From Diogma glabrata (lineage: Eukaryota > Arthropoda > Insecta > Diptera > Cylindrotomidae), in NCBI GenBank assembly GCA_963693315.1, contig OY856186.1, positions 299,032,452 through 299,096,451 of the forward strand: 64,000 nt of DNA. The letters are read 5' to 3'. Under the pieces are notes generated by a model that was not told the DNA's origin, did no database searches, and worked only from the letters and a program-made list of their open reading frames with translations. The first letter of the stretch is position 1. Each line of letters starts with the position of its first letter. The translations under genes were made by a program, and so were the position numbers. Below, piece after piece: positions 32,532 through 43,083 of the stretch.

Positions 32532-33775
32532 AAATGATTTTGCCGTCTGTGCCACCAGCTTCCAATCATCTCGTTCCATGACCAGTTGACCCCAGTTTCG
32601 ACATCCTATATCACCAAGGTCTGGGATGATGTCATCACGCCAGCGTTGTCTAGGTCTTCCTCTTCGACGAACACCAGCTAGTTGTTGTTGGGACGCTTTT
32701 TTATCATTCTATCTAATGGAGCCCTTTCTACATGACCAAACCATCTGATCCGGTTAGATTTAATGAATCCGATTACATCGCAGCCTCCAAGAAGCTGTCT
32801 GATTTCGTGGTTCATTCGGATTCTATACTGATTTTCAGCAACTTTACATGGACCATAAATAGCTCGTATGACCTTCCTCTCGAATGTTGATAAAATTCTA
32901 CAATCGGAGGAAGTCAGTGTCCAGCTTTCACTTCCAAATGTAAGCACAGGTCGAATTAATGCTTTGTAAAGTTTGAGTTTAAACGACCGCGAAAGATGTT
33001 TTGACCGCAGAAGTTTTGAGTATGCGTAGAAAACTCTGTATGCGGCAGAGACACGGGCTTTGATATCTGCCTGCATGTCATTTGACGATGTTATTACAGA
33101 CCCGAGGTATTTGAAGTTTTCCACGCGTTCCACTTCGTAGTCGCCAGTATCCAGATTTCCGGGAGGTATGTTCTTAGATGTTGTTAACACTTTAGTTTTG
33201 CCGGTGTTGATGCATAATCCAAGTCGTTTAGCATTTCTTTCAAGCTGAGAGAGACTATCTTTAATATCGCTCGTTCTACGTCCGAGAAGCACAATATCAT
33301 CTGCGTAGCCAAGAACTTGACTAGATTTATTATATATGCAGTTTTGCGTCTCAATTCGGCTTTTTCTTATCGCGTACTCCAGCGCCAAATTAAACAGTAC
33401 AGGCGCGAGTGCATCACCTTGTCGAACACCTGATGTTATATCGAAAGGATCAGAAACTGTCCCTTCGATTACTCTTCTACAATTTGATCCCGATGTTGTG
33501 AGTTTGCACAGAGAAACAAATTTCTCTGGGATACCAAGGCATATGAGTGCGGACCAGAGGTTGTCGCGGATGATACTATCATATGCTTGCCTGAAATCAA
33601 CGTAGAGCTGGTGAATGCTGATGTTGTACTCCCAACATTTTTCCAGAATCATCCTTAATGTAAAACATTGATCTGTGGTTGAGCGGTTGGGACGAAAACC
33701 ACACTGATAGTCACCGATGATAGATTCGGCGAACGGGATGAGTCGAGCAAGTACGACATTAGCTAGTATTTTATA
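32532..33775 (-). pseudogene. RTE LINE reverse transcriptase, C-terminal two-thirds
   Basis: The frame from about 33,775 to 32,678 contains GFRPNRSTTDQC (upstream of the first Met at 33,652), YVDFRQAYDSI, TSGVRQGDALAPVLFNL, the catalytic LGYADDI, FKYLGSVI and RWFGHVER, all typical of RTE-type LINEs. After 32,678 a frame change is needed to reach GVRRRGRPRQRW and the last codons near 32,532. At the upstream end some 40 bp around the NYRGIS-type motif are missing or out of frame relative to 33,771-34,259. Confidence 0.85.
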
Positions 33776-34259
33776 TGCACTTCAGACGGTCACCTTTCTT
33801 ATGCAGCGGAACAATGAGAGCTGTTTTCCATTCAGCAGGTAGTTCTTCTTGGTCCCAGATTGCAAGAATCAGATCGTATATACGTGAGACCAGAGCTGCT
33901 CCCCCATTTTTCAAAAGTTCTGCGGGAATTCCATCGAAACCTGGTGATTTGCCATTTTTCAGTTTTTTAATTGCAGCTTCCACTTCCTCTATTGCTGGGT
34001 AAGGGACAAAAATCTCCTCAGTTGATGGAGCAATTGCTCGAATAGGATGAACTTCATTCGTCCTATTCAATAGGTCTTGAAAGTGGGATCGCCACACTGC
34101 CAGCACATCACGTTCACTTGTTATGAGTTCATTATTTTCATTTTTGATGGCTGTAGATCTTGGGTGGAAATCTTTTGTCAGATTCCGTGCATTGGCAAAG
34201 CACTTTTTTGAATTTTCGTTGGTCGCATGTTGGTTGATGTCTTCAATGCAGCTCTTCAT
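33771..34259 (-). pseudogene. RTE LINE reverse transcriptase, N-terminal part
   Basis: The frame shows KKLKNGKSPGFDGIPAELLK and PAEWKTALIVPLHKKGDR, the start of the reverse transcriptase domain. It is in the same frame as the endonuclease part (34,332-35,513); one TAA at 34,332-34,334 separates them. It ends where the next part changes frame. Confidence 0.85.
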
Positions 34260-34331
34260 GTGTTCGCGTTTCTTTTTACGTAGAAGTTTTGCTGAGGCTT
34301 TCCTGGCGCATAGATAATCAGCTTGGGAGCT

Positions 34332-35513
34332 TTAGGTGTTCCTTGTTAACCATTTTTCTCGCAGTCCTTGTTTATGTTCAACGGATTGGCGGCACTCGTC
34401 GTCGAACCATTCGTTGTGTGATTTCGGTGGCCGCTTTCCGATTGTAGTTTGTGCTGCGGCTATAATGGTTGATTGAAGCGTTTGCCATTCTTCTTGTATG
34501 TTTAATGGCATCTCAGAAGAGATGTCATGCTCTTCTATGCTTTGTATTATTATTTCCTGATATCTGTTCAGCGTTTCCGGATGTTTAAATGCATCGACGT
34601 TCCAGCGCACGGTCTTTTTTGCTTGTCGATTAAATGTAGATGATAATTTGCAATTGTACTTAAAGATGACAAGCATATGATCAGTGTCCATATCAGCACC
34701 TCTGTATGATCGAACGTCAGTTACACTTGTGGAGTGTCTCTTAGAAATCATGACGTGATCGATTTGATTTTCCGTTCTTCCGTCATTTGATTTCCACGTT
34801 GCCTTGTGAATTCTCTTGTGAGGGAAGAAAGTGCTGGAAATTACTAGATCATACATCATAGCCAGCTCGGCTGCGCGAAAGCCGTTATTGTTGCTGGTAT
34901 GATGCAAGCTGTTAGGGCCGATATGTGTTTTAAGTTCTGCAATCCTACCGATTTGAGCATTAAAGTCACCTACCACGATTTTTATATCGTGCCGCGGGAT
35001 TTTATTGATGACTTCTTCGAATTCTAGGAAGAACAGGTCTTTAATATCATCTGCTTTATCTTCAGTAGGTGCATGAACATTGACGATCGTTACATTGAAT
35101 TTTTGCGTGCGGATTCTCATTGTACATAACCGCATATTTATTGGGCAGAAGTCGATAACATGCTGATTCACGCGACGGTGTATAAGAAAGTCAACTCCAA
35201 ATTCTCCTCCGTTTTGATGACCGCAATAATAAAGGGTGTATCTTTTCGCTGTTTCATGGATTCCACTACCTGGCCATCTTAGTTCTTGTAATGCCACTAT
35301 ATCTAGTGTGTAGCTCTCGACTTGTTGAGTGAGTTTTAGGAGATCTCCTGGTCTTCTAAGGCTTAGCACGTTCCCGGTTCCCATTTTTAAATCGTAGTCC
35401 GGGTACAGTTTCCGAGGTCGTTCCAATAATGATTCCGAGATATTCCGAGGCCTGTGTACAGAATTCATGACAATAATTTTTTTACGGAAATGGGGTGTTA
35501 GCCCTTCGCCCAA
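34332..35513 (-). pseudogene. RTE LINE endonuclease domain
   Basis: About 390 codons carry an exonuclease-endonuclease-phosphatase domain: MGTGNVLSLRRPGDL, IVALQELRWPGSG, HAPTEDKADD, the catalytic VVGDFNAQIG, NQIDHVMI and DTDHMLV. It belongs to the family often annotated as craniofacial development protein 2-like in animals, which are RTE endonucleases. The codon at 35,513 is TTG; internal ATGs lie at MNSVHRP (about 35,468) and at MGTGNV. The domain is followed by an in-frame TAA, so the polyprotein is broken. Confidence 0.85.
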
Positions 35514-35568
35514 CCCAAATTTTCGTGAATGGGTTCGTTCTGCATCTTAAGGTCACCAGAAATAACCT

Positions 35569-35732
35569 TTTTACACGTTTATATAGCGAGCCGCTTGATC
35601 CAAGTCAGACGCCCGCTGCAAGCCGCCCCTAACATGGAGAACAGACGCTTTCTACACATTTATATAGCGAGCCGCTTGATCCAAGACAGAGACGCCCGCT
35701 CCAAGCCGCCCCTAACATGGAGAACAGACGCT
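35569..35732. repeat. Tandem duplication of about 80 bp in the RTE 5' region
   Basis: Two copies share TTTATATAGCGAGCCGCTTG, ATCCAAG(A/T), GACGCCCGCT and AAGCCGCCCCTAACATGGAG. They are much richer in GC than the surroundings and lie near the LINE 5' end, where a promoter is expected. The copies differ at a few sites. Confidence 0.85.
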
Positions 35733-35892
35733 TGAGTTGCATTGGTTTTATGGCGCCAATGACTCGCCATGGTGCAGAATCATTGAGTATAAGCAGTATT
35801 TACTCTGCCCCTCTCAACAACACCAACCTAATTCTGTTAGCGTTACCCACGTAGCACGGCGTGGACGTAGAATTTCGGATTTTCGCTACCCC

Positions 35893-37515
35893 AGTTATAA
35901 GTCTGGGCTATTAAAAATTATCAGTTGTAATTTCCCAAGGGCGGTGATAATTCGAAATAATTTTTTGTGAAAAATTTCGAAAGCAAGCAATTTGATAAAA
36001 AAAAGCACGAGGCCGTAGGCCGAGGGCTATTATCAACACCACTTGCTTGAGAAATTTTTCACAAAATTATGAGAATTTATCAACGAACGAGGGGAATTCG
36101 TTTAGAAAATTTTTGCCATTTTTCATTTATTTATATATTTTTCATGAATTATACGTTGGCGTACTGTGATATCAGTTAATTATTTCAAAATTAGATTGAT
36201 AATTTTTAATATCCCAGTAGGCCAGACGTATGAATATTTGTTATTAGTATAATTCAAATGTTATTGGTGAAATTGAATGATGTCATTACATTTTAGAGAA
36301 TTTCATTGGTTTAAATTAAAATAAAACTAAGGCAAAACATTTTCAAATAAATTTTGAAATAATTAACTGATATCGCAGTAGGCCAACGTATAATTCATTA
36401 CATGCGTTCCTTTGGAACAAAATAGATGCTCAATGCAGCTTTTGAGTACATCACGAGAACGCCAAAAATTGGAAAAAATTTCAAATATAGCCACACAATT
36501 TTATAATTATCAAAATTTTTTATTCTGGGCTGATATTTAGATCTGACTGGTTCATTTTATTATTTAAAATACCAAAACAGGTTTACAACCGATTTAAATA
36601 AAGTCGAAAAATAAACTGTTTTCAACAACACAGCTTGTTCGAGGTAGAGCAGTTCAAAGCAAATTTGAGTAAGTTTGATTTTCAATGGAACGCACCTATT
36701 ATTATAAATATATAAAGAAATGAAAAATTCCAAAAAAATTTCTAAACGAATTCCCCTCGTTCGGAGATAAATTCTCATAATTTTTGGAAAATTCCTCAAG
36801 CAAGTGGTGTTATAATAGCCCTCGGCCTGGTACTATGATCAAAATATACTGGTTTTCGGAATTTTTGGCAAAAAATTATTTCGAATTATCACCGCCTTTG
36901 GGAGATTACTACTGAAAAGTTTTTGCCTTAGTTTTATTTTAATTTAAACCAATGAAATTCTCTAAAATGTAGTGACATCATTCAATTTCACTAATAAAAT
37001 TTGAATTATACTAATAACAAATATTTATACGTCTGACCTACTGGGATATTAAAAATTATCAATCTAATTTTGAAATAATTAATGATATCACAGTACGCCA
37101 ACGTATAATTCATAAAAAATATATAAATAAATGAACAATGGCAAAAAATTTTCTAAACGAATTCCCCTCGTTCGTTGATAAATTCTCATAATTTTTTGAA
37201 AAATTCCTCAAGCAAGTGGTATTGATTATAGCCCTCAGCCTACGGCCTCGTGCTTTTACCAATATACTTGCTTTCGAAATTTTTGACAAAAAATTATTTC
37301 GAATGCTCACCGACCGCCCTTGGGAAATTACAACTGAAAATTTTTTGCCTTAGTTTTATTTTAATTTAACCCAATGAAATTCTCTAAAATGTAATGACAT
37401 CATTCAATTTCACCAATAACATTAGAATTATACTAATAACAAATAGCTATACGTCTGGCCTACTGGGATATTACAAATTGTCAGCCTAATTTTGAAATAA
37501 TTAACTGATATCTTA
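35893..37515. repeat. Repeat C cluster, mixed orientation
   Basis: Repeat C is a unit of about 450 bp with the blocks GCCTTAGTTTTATTTTAATT, TGTAATGACATCATTCAATT, TACGTCTGGCCTACTGGGAT, TAATTAACTGATATC, CGAATTCCCCTCGTTCGTTG, CCTCAAGCAAGTGG and a hairpin around CCTCGGCCTACGGCCTCG. A reverse-orientation unit lies at about 35,920-36,345 and forward units at about 36,690-37,100 and 37,100-37,515. Some 270 bp (36,416-36,690) belong to no unit. Small frames in the units are not genes. Confidence 0.85.
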
Positions 37516-38079
37516 TAGACTAAGAGCCCGCGACAGTCAGACCTTCGTTATTTTATAAAGCTGAAAGTTTCTCTGCGCATACCCCCTACTCAGGTAGGAA
37601 CGATTAGCGACATATGAAGTTTGGATCATGGTGGCTTTGGCAGGGAACAGGTAACAAAGGAGCCTCCAAAGTTTCGTGAAAGTATAAAAGGCAATTTTTT
37701 TTATATTCTTCAGGATAGTATTAGAAGTCACGTCACCCATTGCCAGACACTTACTATCGTGGTAAGTCCCTGCCAGACACCCTTAAACTTTAACAAATTG
37801 ATAAAGTTTAAGGGTGTCTGGCAGGGGGTTGCCACGATAGTAAGTGTGTGACAATGGGTGACGTGACTTCTAATACTATCCCGAAGAATATATAAAAAAT
37901 TACCTTTTATACTTTCACGAAACTTTGGAGGCCCCTATATTACCTGCTCCCTGCCAAAGCCACCATGATCCAAATTTCATATGTCGCTAATCGTTCCTAC
38001 CTGAGTAGGGGGTATGCGCAGAGAAACTTTCAGCTTTTATAAAATAACGAAGGTCTGGCCGTCGCGGACTCTTAGTCTA
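37516..38079. mobile_element. 564-bp foldback element, TTA target duplication (copy 1)
   Basis: The element is almost entirely one inverted repeat: arms of about 278 bp (37,516-37,792 and 37,802-38,079) around a 9-nt loop. The ends are TAGACTAAGAG and CTCTTAGTCTA. TTA flanks it on both sides (37,513-37,515 and 38,080-38,082) and it splits a repeat C unit. The arms differ at a number of positions. There is no coding capacity, so it is non-autonomous. A 3-bp TTA duplication fits PIF/Harbinger-type (TWA) insertion, but the ends are not diagnostic. Confidence 0.85.
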
Positions 38080-38082
38080 TTA

Positions 38083-38219
38083 GTAGCCAATATATAATTC
38101 ATAAAAAATATATAAATAAATGAAAAATGGCAAAACATTTTCTAAACGAATTCCCCTCGTTCAAGCAAGTGGTACTGATAATAGTCCTCGGAACCCGGCC
38201 GCTTTTATCAATATACTTG
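38083..38219 (+). repeat. Repeat C fragment before the gypsy B LTR
   Basis: It continues the repeat C unit split by the foldback and ends at ATATACTTG, the insertion point of gypsy B (ACTTG 38,215-38,219). A second copy lies at 40,887-41,023. Confidence 0.8.
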
Positions 38220-39265
38220 TGTTGGGTACGCAACAAATAGGTGTGCTACCCACGAATCTATATTTAATTGTATTGAATTATATTGTATTCATGTAACATG
38301 TATTGTACCGCTATTTGAAATGTTTTGTAATATCAAAGATATTAAATAGGGCATTCTGTATCTACCGATTAGTGAAAGCGGATCTTAATATTAAATCATA
38401 ATTTAAATAATAATTATATTATAAAATTATATGTTGTGTTTTAATTCATAGTATAAAATCCACTCGTACCTCGTACACAACATATTGGCGACGTCGGGAG
38501 CGTTAGTTTTCGATTATTTTTAAAAACAAAATGGTAATTAAAATCGTGACTCGTGAAAAAGTTTTTCAGTGATTTTGTTAAATAATAAAACTAACGTTAT
38601 ACCTACACACAAAGAAAACATACTATATCTAGTGCAGTTAAACAATTTATCTATTTTATATAAACAGTGTAGTTTAACATACAAAAATATTACACCTAAT
38701 AGTGAAAATGGATATGGACCAATTCAAATTGTTTATGGAAGAACAAAGAAAAATGAATGCCGCTATTGTTAAATCATTACAAGAATCATCATTCAATAAT
38801 TCTTTATGCAATAACACAACTACAACAATTAAATCATCTTCAGAAAAATTAATGGATACTTTATCAAAGTCTATTACCGTATTTTCGTATGACGAAGAAA
38901 ATAACAATACTTTTGAAAATTGGTACACAAGGCATGAAGAAGTTTTTACTGTTGATGGAAAAGAATTAGATGACCCTTCTTTGGTTGGATTATTATTAAG
39001 GAAACTGGATTCTACTGCACATAACAGGTATACAAATTATATTTTACCTAAAATAACAAGAGATTTAAATTTTAAAGATACTGTGGCAAAATTAATTTAC
39101 ATATTTGGTAAAAGTACTTCTATTTTTGCACGCCGTTATAATTGTTTGAAATTCGAAAAAAATCAATGTGATGATTATATAACATATGCAGGTTTAGTCA
39201 ACCGGCAGTGTGAGGATTTTAATCTATCGTCATTAACAGCTGATCAATTTAAATGCTTAATTTTT
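38220..39265 (+). mobile_element. Gypsy B, truncated duplicate (5' LTR and gag start)
   Basis: An LTR copy (38,220-38,482), the primer-site region, the leader and the first 558 bp of gag are present. They stop at 39,265, where the second copy of the duplicated segment starts. It is a by-product of the tandem duplication, not a separate insertion. Confidence 0.93.
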
Positions 39266-39310
39266 CCAAAAATTGGAAAAAATTTCAAATATAGCCACAC
39301 AATTTTATAA
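38708..39310 (+). pseudogene. Gypsy B gag, truncated duplicate
   Basis: From an ATG at 38,708 the frame is identical to the first 186 codons of gag at 41,512. After 39,265 it runs into repeat-flanking DNA and stops at 39,308-39,310, so the last 15 codons are not gag. It lacks the zinc knuckles and protease. Confidence 0.93.
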
Positions 39311-40319
39311 TTATCAAAATTTTTTATTCTGGGCTGATATTTAGATCTGACTGGTTCATTTTATTATTTAAAATACCAAAACAGGTTTACAACCGATTTA
39401 AATAAAGTCGAAAAATAAACTGTTTTCAACAACACAGCTTGTTCGAGGTAGAGCAGTTCAAAGCAAATTTGAGTAAGTTTGATTTTCAATGGAACGCACC
39501 TATTATTATAAATATATAAAGAAATGAAAAATTCCAAAAAAATTTCTAAACGAATTCCCCTCGTTCGGAGATAAATTCTCATAATTTTTGGAAAATTCCT
39601 CAAGCAAGTGGTGTTATAATAGCCCTCGGCCTGGTACTATGATCAAAATATACTGGTTTTCGGAATTTTTGGCAAAAAATTATTTCGAATTATCACCGCC
39701 TTTGGGAGATTACTACTGAAAAGTTTTTGCCTTAGTTTTATTTTAATTTAAACCAATGAAATTCTCTAAAATGTAGTGACATCATTCAATTTCACTAATA
39801 AAATTTGAATTATACTAATAACAAATATTTATACGTCTGACCTACTGGGATATTAAAAATTATCAATCTAATTTTGAAATAATTAATGATATCACAGTAC
39901 GCCAACGTATAATTCATAAAAAATATATAAATAAATGAACAATGGCAAAAAATTTTCTAAACGAATTCCCCTCGTTCGTTGATAAATTCTCATAATTTTT
40001 TGAAAAATTCCTCAAGCAAGTGGTATTGATTATAGCCCTCAGCCTACGGCCTCGTGCTTTTACCAATATACTTGCTTTCGAAATTTTTGACAAAAAATTA
40101 TTTCGAATGCTCACCGACCGCCCTTGGGAAATTACAACTGAAAATTTTTTGCCTTAGTTTTATTTTAATTTAACCCAATGAAATTCTCTAAAATGTAATG
40201 ACATCATTCAATTTCACCAATAACATTAGAATTATACTAATAACAAATAGCTATACGTCTGGCCTACTGGGATATTACAAATTGTCAGCCTAATTTTGAA
40301 ATAATTAACTGATATCTTA

Positions 40320-40883
40320 TAGACTAAGAGCCCGCGACAGTCAGACCTTCGTTATTTTATAAAGCTGAAAGTTTCTCTGCGCATACCCCCTACTCAGGTA
40401 GGAACGATTAGCGACATATGAAGTTTGGATCATGGTGGCTTTGGCAGGGAACAGGTAACAAAGGAGCCTCCAAAGTTTCGTGAAAGTATAAAAGGCAATT
40501 TTTTTTATATTCTTCAGGATAGTATTAGAAGTCACGTCACCCATTGCCAGACACTTACTATCGTGGTAAGTCCCTGCCAGACACCCTTAAACTTTAACAA
40601 ATTGATAAAGTTTAAGGGTGTCTGGCAGGGGGTTGCCACGATAGTAAGTGTGTGACAATGGGTGACGTGACTTCTAATACTATCCCGAAGAATATATAAA
40701 AAATTACCTTTTATACTTTCACGAAACTTTGGAGGCCCCTATATTACCTGCTCCCTGCCAAAGCCACCATGATCCAAATTTCATATGTCGCTAATCGTTC
40801 CTACCTGAGTAGGGGGTATGCGCAGAGAAACTTTCAGCTTTTATAAAATAACGAAGGTCTGGCCGTCGCGGACTCTTAGTCTA
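40320..40883. mobile_element. 564-bp foldback element (copy 2)
   Basis: The same element as 37,516-38,079, duplicated as part of the 2,804-bp segment. No differences were seen between the copies. Confidence 0.85.
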
Positions 40884-41023
40884 TTAGTAGCCAATATATA
40901 ATTCATAAAAAATATATAAATAAATGAAAAATGGCAAAACATTTTCTAAACGAATTCCCCTCGTTCAAGCAAGTGGTACTGATAATAGTCCTCGGAACCC
41001 GGCCGCTTTTATCAATATACTTG

Positions 41024-41286
41024 TGTTGGGTACGCAACAAATAGGTGTGCTACCCACGAATCTATATTTAATTGTATTGAATTATATTGTATTCATGTAA
41101 CATGTATTGTACCGCTATTTGAAATGTTTTGTAATATCAAAGATATTAAATAGGGCATTCTGTATCTACCGATTAGTGAAAGCGGATCTTAATATTAAAT
41201 CATAATTTAAATAATAATTATATTATAAAATTATATGTTGTGTTTTAATTCATAGTATAAAATCCACTCGTACCTCGTACACAACA
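41024..41286 (+). repeat. Gypsy B 5' LTR
   Basis: 263 bp. The same sequence occurs at 38,220-38,482 because of the tandem duplication. It differs from the 3' LTR at about four positions, for example ATCTATATTTAATTG against ATCTATATATAATTG. Confidence 0.92.
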
Positions 41287-41289
41287 TAT

Positions 41290-41304
41290 TGGCGACGTCG
41301 GGAG
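41290..41304 (+). promoter_or_regulatory. Gypsy B primer-binding site candidate
   Basis: TGGCGACGTCGGGAG lies 3 bp after the 5' LTR, the place of the tRNA primer site in this group. The TGGCGAC start is shared with the gypsy A site. I cannot assign the tRNA. Confidence 0.6.
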
Positions 41305-41511
41305 CGTTAGTTTTCGATTATTTTTAAAAACAAAATGGTAATTAAAATCGTGACTCGTGAAAAAGTTTTTCAGTGATTTTGTTAAATAATAAAACTAACG
41401 TTATACCTACACACAAAGAAAACATACTATATCTAGTGCAGTTAAACAATTTATCTATTTTATATAAACAGTGTAGTTTAACATACAAAAATATTACACC
41501 TAATAGTGAAA

Positions 41512-43083
41512 ATGGATATGGACCAATTCAAATTGTTTATGGAAGAACAAAGAAAAATGAATGCCGCTATTGTTAAATCATTACAAGAATCATCATTCAA
41601 TAATTCTTTATGCAATAACACAACTACAACAATTAAATCATCTTCAGAAAAATTAATGGATACTTTATCAAAGTCTATTACCGTATTTTCGTATGACGAA
41701 GAAAATAACAATACTTTTGAAAATTGGTACACAAGGCATGAAGAAGTTTTTACTGTTGATGGAAAAGAATTAGATGACCCTTCTTTGGTTGGATTATTAT
41801 TAAGGAAACTGGATTCTACTGCACATAACAGGTATACAAATTATATTTTACCTAAAATAACAAGAGATTTAAATTTTAAAGATACTGTGGCAAAATTAAT
41901 TTACATATTTGGTAAAAGTACTTCTATTTTTGCACGCCGTTATAATTGTTTGAAATTCGAAAAAAATCAATGTGATGATTATATAACATATGCAGGTTTA
42001 GTCAACCGGCAGTGTGAGGATTTTAATCTATCGTCATTAACAGCTGATCAATTTAAATGCTTAATTTTTGTTTGTGGCTTAACACACTCACATGATGCCG
42101 ACATTCGAACAAAACTATTATCAGTAATTGAATCAAAAAGTGAAACAACAGTAAATGATTTAACAACTGAATGTAATCGTTTATTAAATCTCAAACATGA
42201 CACTGCAATGGTTGGTACATCAATGCATGCAATTAATAAATTTGATTCAAACAAAAATTATAGTAACCCAGTTTCAAACGACGAAATCAAACTTCCAAAA
42301 TCACCATGTTGGTTGTGTGGCGAATGGCATTACACAGTAAATTGTTCTTTCAAAACAAACAAATGTTTTAAATGTGGGCAGTTAGGACATAAAGAAGGGT
42401 TTTGTTTCGATAGGAGCAAAAATGCTATTCAACACAAAAGAAAAATTTACAAAAAAAATAAAAACTCAAGCCGCTTATTTTCAAACACTAACAGTATTTT
42501 TTCTGTATCAGCAATAAATAATGATACTCAACGCAAATACACAACGGTACAGATAAATAATATTCCAGTTCGACTACAAATAGATTCAGCATCAGACATA
42601 ACTATAATTTCACATAGTACATGGGTAAAAATTGGTAGTCCTTTGACGGAACCAACCTCTCACACAGCTAAAAATGCGTCTCAACAAACTTTACAACTTA
42701 TGTCTGAACTACAATGTAATTTATCATTCAGAGATATCAATAAATTATGTACAATATACATATCAAATGTTCCAGATTTAAATATTTTGGGAATCGATTT
42801 GATAGAATTATTTGGGCTGTGGGATGTTCCCATAAATTCATTTTGTAATCAACTGACGAGCCTAAGGGAACCAGCGAATACAAAAAATTTTAGCCAACAA
42901 CAATTCATGGTAACTTTGAAACATAAATTTGATAAATTATTTCAATCTTCACTGGGTCTATGCAATAAGGCTGAAGCAGCACTTCATATCAAACCAGGTT
43001 CAAAATCAATTTTTCGTCCAAAACGACCAGTACCTTTAGCATCCTTAGAAGCTGTTGAAAACGAATTAAGTTGTCTTGAATAA
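41512..43083 (+). CDS. Gypsy B gag-protease, ends at an in-frame stop
   Basis: I start at the ATG at 41,512 (523 codons); the frame is open 6 bp further to a GTG. The first 260 residues are gag capsid-like. Two zinc knuckles follow (CWLCGEWHYTVNC and CFKCGQLGHKEGFC, about 42,308-42,410), then protease with IDSASDITIIS (active-site codons near 42,583). After ILGIDLIELFGLWDV the frame enters the pol linker and stops at TAA 43,081-43,083, a few codons before the EW motif of reverse transcriptase. Downstream codons are in the same frame, so this is a nonsense change and not a frameshift. Confidence 0.9.
   Translation: MDMDQFKLFMEEQRKMNAAIVKSLQESSFNNSLCNNTTTTIKSSSEKLMDTLSKSITVFSYDEENNNTFENWYTRHEEVFTVDGKELDDPSLVGLLLRKLDSTAHNRYTNYILPKITRDLNFKDTVAKLIYIFGKSTSIFARRYNCLKFEKNQCDDYITYAGLVNRQCEDFNLSSLTADQFKCLIFVCGLTHSHDADIRTKLLSVIESKSETTVNDLTTECNRLLNLKHDTAMVGTSMHAINKFDSNKNYSNPVSNDEIKLPKSPCWLCGEWHYTVNCSFKTNKCFKCGQLGHKEGFCFDRSKNAIQHKRKIYKKNKNSSRLFSNTNSIFSVSAINNDTQRKYTTVQINNIPVRLQIDSASDITIISHSTWVKIGSPLTEPTSHTAKNASQQTLQLMSELQCNLSFRDINKLCTIYISNVPDLNILGIDLIELFGLWDVPINSFCNQLTSLREPANTKNFSQQQFMVTLKHKFDKLFQSSLGLCNKAEAALHIKPGSKSIFRPKRPVPLASLEAVENELSCLE

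Larger units (their letters stand above)
32505..35892 (-). mobile_element. RTE-type LINE with 12-bp target duplication
   Basis: A 3.4-kb minus-strand non-LTR element with one endonuclease-reverse transcriptase gene, a very short 3' end with a (TC)n run at 32,501-32,514, and a 5' region of about 380 bp. AGTTATAAGTCT is present at 32,493-32,504 and 35,893-35,904, and repeat C continues on both sides, so the insertion limits are well defined. The gene has an in-frame stop, a small deletion and a late frame change, so the copy is inactive. Confidence 0.88.
36462..39265 (+). repeat. Tandem duplication of 2,804 bp, first copy
   Basis: This segment and 39,266-42,069 have an offset of exactly 2,804 bp and read as identical. 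It contains repeat C units, the 564-bp foldback, the gypsy B 5' LTR and the first 558 bp of gag. Limits: upstream, 36,461 is G but 39,265 is T; downstream, 39,266 is C but 42,070 is G. There is no visible microhomology at the junction. The duplication leaves a truncated gypsy B start here. Confidence 0.95.
39266..42069 (+). repeat. Tandem duplication of 2,804 bp, second copy
   Basis: It is a copy of 36,462-39,265, followed without a break by the rest of gypsy B. Since the truncated copy lies upstream, the original element is the one that continues from here. Confidence 0.95.

Noticed and set aside
36560..36799. Minus-strand frame of 79 codons, present twice (also 39,364-39,603)
   Set aside because: The second copy comes from the 2,804-bp duplication; the frame lies mostly in repeat C and has no motif.
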